This document shows, in pieces, positions 1-4,325 of a DNA stretch of 5,125 nt. Below the pieces are notes generated by a model. That model saw only the letters and a list, made by a program, of their open reading frames with translations, did no database searches and was not told the origin of the DNA. The translations under genes and the position numbers were made by a program. The stretch's first letter is position 1; the number at the start of each line of letters is the position of its first letter. Source of the DNA: Calditrichota bacterium (GTDB taxonomy: Bacteria > Zhuqueibacterota > Zhuqueibacteria > Residuimicrobiales > Krinioviventaceae); NCBI GenBank assembly GCA_003818595.1, contig RPQV01000307.1, positions 1 through 5,125 on the forward strand, given 5' to 3'.

Positions 1-84
1 ACCGTTTAAAAAAGTAGCCCTACCGTTTGAAAAAGTAGTCGTACCGTTCTAAAAAGTTGGCCTACCGTTTAAAAAAGTTGGCCA
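1..84. repeat. Four 21-bp tandem repeats
   Basis: Four head-to-tail copies start at 1, 22, 43 and 64, each exactly 21 bp. Each begins ACCGTT, has an A-tract core and then AGTAG or AGTTGG; copies 3 and 4 share AAAAAGTTGGCC. A fifth, decayed start (ACCGATTGCG) follows at 85. The first copy begins at base 1, so the array may extend further left. A 21-bp period is two helical turns, so a protein bound to each copy would sit on one DNA face. No reading frame is supported across it. Confidence 0.95.
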
Positions 85-121
85 ACCGATTGCGAAAATA
101 GAGAATTCTCCGGGGGAGACA
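1..121. mobile_element. Probable end of an IS21-like insertion sequence (partial)
   Basis: Read on the minus strand from 121, the sequence begins TGTCTCCCCCGGAGAATTCT, passes a 10-bp palindrome (GAGAATTCTC, 101-110) and then enters the 21-bp repeats. IS21-family elements are known for terminal inverted repeats ending in 5'-TG...CA-3' and for multiple short repeats near their ends that bind the transposase. The layout here (TG/CA boundary, then repeats) fits that, and the body of the element would lie left of the window. No transposase gene is visible and the other end cannot be seen, so the assignment and the exact boundary at 121 are inference. A non-mobile protein-binding repeat array is the main alternative. 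Confidence 0.42.
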
Positions 122-421
122 GATTTAACGACTGCAGATTGACCACGAACACACTCTTCTTCCACACATCAAGTCAAATCCATAAATCGGGCAACATCGA
201 GCCCGGCGCTCACAACGGCCAAGAAATCGGCCGGCCGCCGGATTTTGCAGATCAGGTTTTCATATAAAATAAGCATTATATTGAAAACGCTGCATGAATT
301 TATGAAATGGCAAGTCAGCACTCTGCTCGATTGTCTCTGTACGAGATCAACCTTTGCGCTCTTTGCGTCTTTGCGTGAATTCAGGGTGTACATGTCATTT
401 TATCCTCTGCCTCGCTGAACT
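122..421. other. Gene-free spacer downstream of the propeller gene
   Basis: About 300 bp with no convincing gene. A 74-codon minus-strand frame (169-393) has no recognisable domain, and its first residues are only a translation of the ACGCAAAG repeat. There is a short hairpin (CGGGC 188-192, GCCCG 201-205) and a GC palindrome (CGGCCGGCCG, 228-237), but neither is followed by a T-run on either strand. I therefore see no intrinsic terminator for the minus-strand gene ending at 422. The centre (about 255-310) is AT-rich. Confidence 0.6.
352..377. repeat. Short ACGCAAAG-type tandem repeat
   Basis: The plus strand reads CTTTGCGCT, CTTTGCGT, CTTTGCGTG in immediate succession, an 8-9 bp unit repeated three times; the other strand reads ACGCAAAGACGCAAAGAGCG. 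Repeats of this ACGCAAAG type are familiar in intergenic DNA of many environmental bacteria and often sit near decayed or mobile sequences. It is noncoding here. Translation of the minus strand gives the low-complexity string SRKDAKSAK, which should not be taken as protein evidence. Confidence 0.8.
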
Positions 422-1492
422 CTAAGGTGCAGTATCCCCCGTGCCCGCTTTTGCCTTCATCGCTTCATACTTGTCGAGATCGAACAGGAATATCCCCCTG
501 CCATCCCCGGCGCCGGCCATGAATCCGAACTGCACCGCGATGAACTTGCCCTGCCGGTCGACGACCGGATTGTCCGAGCGCAGCACCCCGGGGTAGCGGA
601 TGGAAAAGTCCGCCAGTCGTTCGGCCTTGCCGCTGCCGTCGAGTTTGAGTTTATAGACATCGAGCTTGTACTGGTTGCGCAGCGCCATGGGCTGGTGCCG
701 GTCGCTCTCGATCATGGCATATCGGCCGTCGGGAAAGATGCCTTCAGCTTCGTTATAACTGTCCGGAATATGGGTATAATCGGTGATCTTGCCGTTCTGG
801 AGATCGATGCCGCACGTCTGCGAATGGTGATAAGCGTCTCGTTCATCGCCCCAATAGTGGGTGAAGATCAGCTCCCTGTCGTCCGGCGGGCGAAAGTCCT
901 GGGTTTCCAGGCGGACGTAGGCGCTCGAGTCCTGATAGGAGAGGAGCAGCCTTTTATTGATCAGCCTCGGCACGCCGTCCTCATAGACAATATCCGCGGT
1001 GCAGATTTCCCGTTGTCCGACCAGAGTCCAGGCGATCTTCATCTGCTGTTTGGAGACTGCCGGTCCCTCTTCGCACATCTCGCCCAGCGGAAGCGGATGT
1101 TTGAGATCATTTTTTCTGAGGAGGTGTAGCTGCAGGCCGGTGTGGCGGTCTCGTTCCGGGTTTTTCGCGTCAAAGGTGTCGCCGCCCATGGCCAGCAGCA
1201 GATCGCCGTTCGTCAGACACTGGGCGCGGAAAATGCCGCCGTGATAAAAGCCGCCGGTCACGCACGACACCTCCCGCGTTTTGACATTGATCTTGAACAC
1301 ATCGCCGACGATCTTGTTGAGGAAATAGACGTTCTCCGACGTCTCATCCCAATCGGGACGCACTCCCCAGGTGGTGAGGATGGAGAAATAGGGGGGCAGC
1401 TCCTTCATCAAGGATTCGATGGTTTGCGCCGGAATGTCAGGCGGCGGACAGAATGCCGCGAATAGCAGGACCTTTATGAATTTGTTCATCAT
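422..1492 (-). CDS. Secreted TolB/PD40-like beta-propeller protein
   Basis: A 356-residue exported protein of unknown substrate. Residues 1-22 (MMNKFIKVLLFAAFCPPPDI then PA) form a signal peptide with basic n-region, hydrophobic core and cleavage probably after IPA; the Cys at 15 follows Phe, so it is not a lipobox. The mature part has beta-propeller blade-like segments: about 43-80 (GVRPDWDETSENVYF), 143-183, 197-240, 247-290 (NEAEGIFPDGRYAMIESD) and 305-342 (NPVVDRQGKFIAVQF). These match the 'P.w..DG..iaf' pattern of WD40-like PD40/TolB propellers. No catalytic residues can be assigned; the family binds partners or carbohydrates, and some members are lyases. The open frame reaches 1606. I prefer ATG 1492 because AAGGAG lies 7 nt upstream, a signal peptide follows directly, and a promoter-like element lies inside the longer frame. 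ATG 1489 is equally possible. It is GC-rich and transcribed away from the sigma-factor operon, so a shared function is not indicated. Confidence 0.85.
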   Translation of the reverse strand: MMNKFIKVLLFAAFCPPPDIPAQTIESLMKELPPYFSILTTWGVRPDWDETSENVYFLNKIVGDVFKINVKTREVSCVTGGFYHGGIFRAQCLTNGDLLLAMGGDTFDAKNPERDRHTGLQLHLLRKNDLKHPLPLGEMCEEGPAVSKQQMKIAWTLVGQREICTADIVYEDGVPRLINKRLLLSYQDSSAYVRLETQDFRPPDDRELIFTHYWGDERDAYHHSQTCGIDLQNGKITDYTHIPDSYNEAEGIFPDGRYAMIESDRHQPMALRNQYKLDVYKLKLDGSGKAERLADFSIRYPGVLRSDNPVVDRQGKFIAVQFGFMAGAGDGRGIFLFDLDKYEAMKAKAGTGDTAP

Positions 1493-1605
1493 GCTCATGC
1501 TCCTTGGGTCTTTCATGACTTTTCCACCAACTTCAAATGGAATAGGGGAAAGTGGTGCAATCAATAGTGGACGATTATAATATAGTAAAAATTTGAGCAT
1601 GAGCA
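1492..1605. repeat. 11-bp perfect inverted repeat around the propeller gene leader
   Basis: TGCTCATGCTC (1492-1502) is the exact reverse complement of GAGCATGAGCA (1595-1605), with 92 bp between the arms. The left arm covers the start codon and the end of the ribosome binding site of the minus-strand gene; the right arm overlaps its candidate -35 element. The arms are themselves internally repetitive (GAGCATGAGCAT), which raises the chance of coincidence. Confidence 0.6.
1500..1505 (-). promoter_or_regulatory. Ribosome binding site of the propeller gene
   Basis: AAGGAG on the minus strand, 7 nt before ATG 1492 and 10 nt before ATG 1489. It decides the start: the upstream ATGs at 1516 and 1606 lack a comparable site, and ATG 1498 is only one base away from it. 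It overlaps one arm (1492-1502) of an 11-bp inverted repeat. Confidence 0.7.
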
Positions 1606-1606
1606 A
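1577..1606 (-). promoter_or_regulatory. Candidate sigma-70-type promoter of the propeller gene
   Basis: On the minus strand, TTGCTC (1606-1601) is followed after 18 nt by TATTAT (1582-1577); an overlapping perfect TATAAT lies at 1579-1574. Transcription would start near 1570, leaving a leader of roughly 78 nt before ATG 1492. The -35 element is poor (3 of 6), so the call rests mainly on the -10 hexamer and its position. Confidence 0.35.
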
Positions 1607-1619
1607 CAGTCAAGTGCAT

Positions 1620-1957
1620 GGCGACAATTGGAATGCCGAGTTATGAATTGATTCAGATTCCGCGGCAGCAAATACATCCGATCCTGCCTGACTTGATTTT
1701 TTCGCTCTCCGCCATTCCCCTAAAACATCGAGGCGCCCATAATCACAATAGGCGCCCCGTGCTGAGCCGAAACCCCCCTCTAAAAAGATTCTGTTCCGGC
1801 CTTCTATATTAATAAGTGGAAGATGTGTTGATTTTTATGACAGAAGAAATGAAAAATGTTGCTATTTATTTAAATTATTGTAATTTTTATTATTATTGCG
1901 AGTTGTACTCATAAAATATCATGATGGGTTTAACTGATTTAGAAAGAGATGATTCAA
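1620..1957. other. Spacer between the divergent propeller gene and sigma operon
   Basis: No gene is supported. The left part is of mixed composition and carries the palindrome GGCGCC twice (1732-1737 and 1751-1756, within a direct repeat AGGCGCCC 19 bp apart), which could pair as a 6-bp stem but has no T-run. From about 1806 the sequence becomes very AT-rich up to the sigma gene and should contain its promoter. A frame at 1618-1812 has no start signal and no recognisable protein character. Confidence 0.55.
1912..1917 (+). promoter_or_regulatory. Possible -10 element of the sigma operon
   Basis: TAAAAT (5 of 6 to TATAAT) lies about 40 nt before ATG 1958, preceded by an AT-rich tract (1861-1897) that could act as an UP element. 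No acceptable -35 hexamer sits 16-18 nt upstream (only ATTATT or TATTAT), so this is weak. An ECF-type promoter used by the operon's own sigma factor cannot be recognised without knowing its motif. Confidence 0.2.
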
Positions 1958-2608
1958 ATGAGTTCCTTTGTGGATAATAGAACGCTGGAAAATTTAATTA
2001 AAAATTGCTCCAGTCAAGTTGTTCACGAAAGAGAAGAAGGGTGGAAAATATTTATTCAACGCTACAAGCGTTTCATTTATAAAGTATTGCTTTGTCAAAT
2101 ACAAAAAATTCATAAAAAGCATTGGATCGTTAACAAGCAGGATGTTCTTGATGAATTATTGAATCTGGTGCTGATAGAACTATGCAGAAATAATTGCTCA
2201 AGTCTGCGTAAATTTCGCGCTGTCGATAGTGAAAAAGCTTTCCTCGCCTATTTGTCGGTTATTTGCATCAGAGTCACCAACCGTTATATTGATCAATTTT
2301 CGTTGAAAAGTCAAGACGACGAAGATAATATCATTGCCGAGAACGTTGACTATCAATACGACAATATCACTTTCTTTTTTGAATACATCGTCAAAAAATT
2401 ACGGACTCAATCCGGCAAAAAAGAAAAGAATCAGGAGATAAAAATATTGACTTTTAATCTTCATGTCATTGATGATTGGTCACTGGAAATGCTCCGCTGC
2501 CTTCCTTTTTTAAAAAGATACTCGCTGCCTGCCCTTGAACAAATTATCCGGCGGACTAGATTAAAATTTAATAATGACGATAAAAATAACCTGTCTGAAA
2601 ACAACTAA
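1958..2608 (+). CDS. Divergent ECF-type RNA polymerase sigma factor
   Basis: A 216-residue protein with the plan of a small two-domain ECF sigma factor, which would direct RNA polymerase to a specific promoter set. Region 2 spans about 27-115: GWKIFIQRYKRFIYKV resembles the first helix, DVLDELLNLVLIELCRN the core-binding helix, and LRKFRAVDSEKAFLAYLSVI the melting and -10 segment, where the usual W of the 'WL' motif is Tyr. A charged linker (118-160) leads to a region-4-like segment at about 161-205 (FNLHVIDDWSLEML ... ALEQIIRRTRLKF). That segment lacks the familiar 'eIA' helix-turn-helix signature, so its -35 recognition may be unusual. ATG 1958 is preferred because AGAAAGAG ends 9 nt upstream; ATG 1949, three codons earlier, abuts that site with no spacing. 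It is the first gene of the operon, 155 nt before the zinc-finger gene. The sigma-2 similarity is clear by eye, sigma-4 much less so. Confidence 0.72.
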   Translation: MSSFVDNRTLENLIKNCSSQVVHEREEGWKIFIQRYKRFIYKVLLCQIQKIHKKHWIVNKQDVLDELLNLVLIELCRNNCSSLRKFRAVDSEKAFLAYLSVICIRVTNRYIDQFSLKSQDDEDNIIAENVDYQYDNITFFFEYIVKKLRTQSGKKEKNQEIKILTFNLHVIDDWSLEMLRCLPFLKRYSLPALEQIIRRTRLKFNNDDKNNLSENN

Positions 2609-2677
2609 AATGATGCACTTATTAGGATATAAGGGCTCTTTTCATAACAAAAATTAAATTATATTGAAAAGGGATAC

Positions 2678-2746
2678 GTGGGGCTTTGCGTATTGTTACT
2701 TGAGATTGCTCGTGAACATATTTTGATGTCTGGCAGGATTTTGTAG
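2678..2746 (+). CDS. Possible 22-residue leader peptide (doubtful)
   Basis: In the 155-bp gap between the sigma and zinc-finger genes, AAAAGGG (2667-2673) is followed 4 nt later by GTG 2678. A 22-codon frame then encodes a partly hydrophobic peptide, MGLCVLLLEIAREHILMSGR plus IL, ending at TAG 2744-2746, 17 nt before ATG 2764. The good Shine-Dalgarno match is the only support. No homology or regulatory structure is recognised, and a frame this short is expected by chance. Confidence 0.15.
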   Translation: MGLCVLLLEIAREHILMSGRIL

Positions 2747-2763
2747 CTCAGAATTGAATAAGG

Positions 2764-3168
2764 ATGCCGGTGCTGCAGTCGGATCAAATTGGTGCTGAAA
2801 AGCTGGGAAGGCTGATTTCTTTGTTGGAAGGTTATATGAAAAGCGACTTCCAATCTGATATCCAGATAAATGGCGAGGATCGTCACCTTTTTGATTTGAT
2901 GGTTTCTGAATTTTATAAAATAAAGCAGGGATTGACCAGCTATTTGGAATTCCCGAATTCATGTTGTGTTCAGGACCGTCCATTTCTGGAATCAAATTAT
3001 GCTTTCTTTATTGCTCATTTATTATTTGATGAACTTGAAGAATCAAACGCAAAGCATGAGCGATTAGCCAGACACCTCAATGACTGCTTTTGGTGTTTTA
3101 ACGTCTACTGCCGGGTGTTTAAACATTTCTTCATCTGCAACAACAATATAAAGTTCAGTAAGACATGA
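2764..3168 (+). CDS. Soluble zinc-finger anti-sigma-like protein
   Basis: 134 residues with no membrane segment or signal peptide, so probably cytoplasmic. The C-terminal part (about 73-122) follows the zf-HC2/ZAS anti-sigma pattern: a short helix (NYAFFIAHLLFDELEE), then ARHLNDCFWCFNVYC with H104-x3-C108-x2-C111, the classic HxxxCxxC zinc-binding signature of anti-sigma factors that clamp ECF sigma factors. The first 70 residues are helical-looking and unrecognised; a CC pair lies at 67-68. Placing the ZAS domain at the C-terminus is unusual, since it is normally N-terminal with a membrane helix behind it. ATG 2764 has an in-frame TGA just upstream (2755-2757), but AAGG abuts it. GTG 2770, 5 nt after AAGGA, is an alternative start. 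The gene ends in an ATGA overlap with the next gene, implying translational coupling. The role, restraining the upstream sigma factor, is inferred from motif and neighbourhood. Confidence 0.7.
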   Translation: MPVLQSDQIGAEKLGRLISLLEGYMKSDFQSDIQINGEDRHLFDLMVSEFYKIKQGLTSYLEFPNSCCVQDRPFLESNYAFFIAHLLFDELEESNAKHERLARHLNDCFWCFNVYCRVFKHFFICNNNIKFSKT

Positions 3169-4250
3169 CTTTGATTAATGATCAAATTATCGAGATTTTC
3201 AACAACGACAGATCACTATTGGGATCAGCACCGCCTGACATCTCTGCTGAAAACGAACTGTTGCTGCAAATCATTCAAAAATGCCGCCGCAAGTGCAAAA
3301 TTCCCCATAAAAGCAAACACGCACAATTGTCACATCCAGAGCTGCAGCACTTGATTGAAAATGTCCTTTGTAATCGTCTGAATAAAAAGCTGGCGCAGCG
3401 CTTTTTGGATCAATTTTTTTATAATCCACGTTTTGTTGCGGTATTCATTCCCTATGTTAAAATCGCCTCGCAAAAAATTGAAAAAAATGATCCGGACTTG
3501 AAAAATATAGATCTGGTCTCTGATGACTTTTTAGTACAAAAGGCATTATCGATCTCAGCAAAATCCTCCAAAATAAACGATTCCCTTCAATTCATCAGCC
3601 GGTTTTTCGAAAAATGTATTGTTAAACGTCCGCGACTCGTATTGCCCGCGCTCGGTTTTTCATTATTGGTCCTGTTAATCATCTCAATGTCTTTTATTGA
3701 TTTTGACCTTTCACAGGAAGCTTATCAAAAATATCTCAAATCACCTTTAATTCCTTTCCTGGATGCGACAGTTCAAACCCAACAAAATGCCGGCATGAAT
3801 CTTCGTTCCGGCCAATCACTAAATAGTTCACATCATTCACCAGATTGGCATCATTCTTTCGATCTCGCTCTCAATTCCTATATTTTGAAGGATTACAACT
3901 CCTCTCTTGCTTATTTTAAAGAGGCCGACGCAAAGATATCCCGAGAATCAACCGTTGAACCCAATGAACAGAGCAATTTTTACTTTTATTATGCAATGGC
4001 ACATCTCGGAGCCGCCGACAATTATTTGTTTCGAAATAGACATCTTCACTCAAGTGTTGCCCTTTTTCAAAAGGCATTAACGATTAACAGTACGAACGAT
4101 TGGCAATCAACCGGCGCCGCGCATTTTTTTCTGGGCATGACATATGCCCTGTTGAAGGATACGGAATCAGCAGAAAAAGTTTTAAAAGAGATTGATCCAA
4201 TGGATCCTTTTTATGCCGAAGCGCATTTATTGCTCAATAATGCAAGATAA
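3165..4250 (+). CDS. Single-pass membrane TPR protein with degenerate anti-sigma-like N-terminus
   Basis: 361 residues. About 55-100 resemble a ZAS/zf-HC2 fold: HPELQHLIENVLCNRLNKKL then QRFLDQFFYNPRFVAVFI. R79-x3-Q83-x2-Y86 falls exactly where the preceding protein has H-x3-C-x2-C, so the metal ligands are gone. Residues 157-179 (LVLPALGFSLLVLLIISMSF within it) form one transmembrane helix, with basic CIVKRPR before it and acidic DFDLSQE after it, giving N-terminus inside. A Gln/Ser-rich linker (203-228) leads to TPR-like helical pairs at about 229-262 (LNSYILKDYNSSLAYFKEAD), 270-310 and 316-347 (AHFFLGMTYALLKDTESAEK), on the periplasmic side. It starts at ATG 3165, inside the stop region of the preceding gene (4-nt overlap) and with little ribosome binding site of its own, so coupling is likely. 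The inferred role is a membrane partner that links an envelope signal, through its TPRs, to the sigma/anti-sigma pair. TPR and topology are well supported; the degenerate ZAS is inference. Confidence 0.75.
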   Translation: MTLINDQIIEIFNNDRSLLGSAPPDISAENELLLQIIQKCRRKCKIPHKSKHAQLSHPELQHLIENVLCNRLNKKLAQRFLDQFFYNPRFVAVFIPYVKIASQKIEKNDPDLKNIDLVSDDFLVQKALSISAKSSKINDSLQFISRFFEKCIVKRPRLVLPALGFSLLVLLIISMSFIDFDLSQEAYQKYLKSPLIPFLDATVQTQQNAGMNLRSGQSLNSSHHSPDWHHSFDLALNSYILKDYNSSLAYFKEADAKISRESTVEPNEQSNFYFYYAMAHLGAADNYLFRNRHLHSSVALFQKALTINSTNDWQSTGAAHFFLGMTYALLKDTESAEKVLKEIDPMDPFYAEAHLLLNNAR

Positions 4251-4262
4251 TCTGTTTTTGAT

Positions 4263-4292
4263 AACTCGGCAATTCTGACGTTCAACTCGGCA
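4263..4292. repeat. 9-bp direct repeat, 21-bp spacing, before the secreted TPR gene
   Basis: AACTCGGCA occurs at 4263-4271 and again at 4284-4292, exactly 21 bp (two helical turns) apart, in the 75-bp gap between the membrane TPR gene and the secreted TPR gene. It could be a pair of protein-binding half sites or chance; no promoter is obvious next to it. Confidence 0.5.
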
Positions 4293-4325
4293 GGGCAATT
4301 TGGGTGATTCAAAGCAGTGGCTAAA

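Noticed and set aside
1..84. CRISPR array
   Set aside because: The 21-bp units abut directly with no variable spacers between repeats.
169..393. 74-codon minus-strand frame
   Set aside because: Its start lies in the ACGCAAAG repeat region, there is no ribosome binding site, and no domain, signal peptide or convincing composition.
457..660. Second minus-strand frame inside the propeller gene
   Set aside because: It overlaps the propeller gene in another frame and is rich in Ser, Arg and Pro, as expected for an out-of-frame reading of GC-rich coding DNA.
695..1465. Several plus-strand open frames (695-1129, 999-1244, 1142-1465)
   Set aside because: They lie opposite the propeller gene, whose protein has a signal peptide and blade-like motifs; the plus-strand translations have no recognisable domain and come from its high GC content.
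1732..1756. GGCGCC pair as an intrinsic terminator
   Set aside because: Stem of only 6 bp, loop of 13 nt and no T-run on either strand; no gene ends next to it.
1618..1812. 64-codon plus-strand frame in the divergent spacer
   Set aside because: No ribosome binding site, no homologous feel, Pro/His/Arg-rich sequence, and it crosses the GGCGCC repeat.
1921..1977. 18-residue frame (ATG ATG) overlapping the start of the sigma gene
   Set aside because: No ribosome binding site ahead of it, and it overlaps the sigma gene out of frame; no leader-peptide character.
2659..2995. Two minus-strand frames opposite the zinc-finger gene
   Set aside because: They are antisense to a gene with a clear HxxxCxxC motif and an operon overlap, and show no recognisable protein features.
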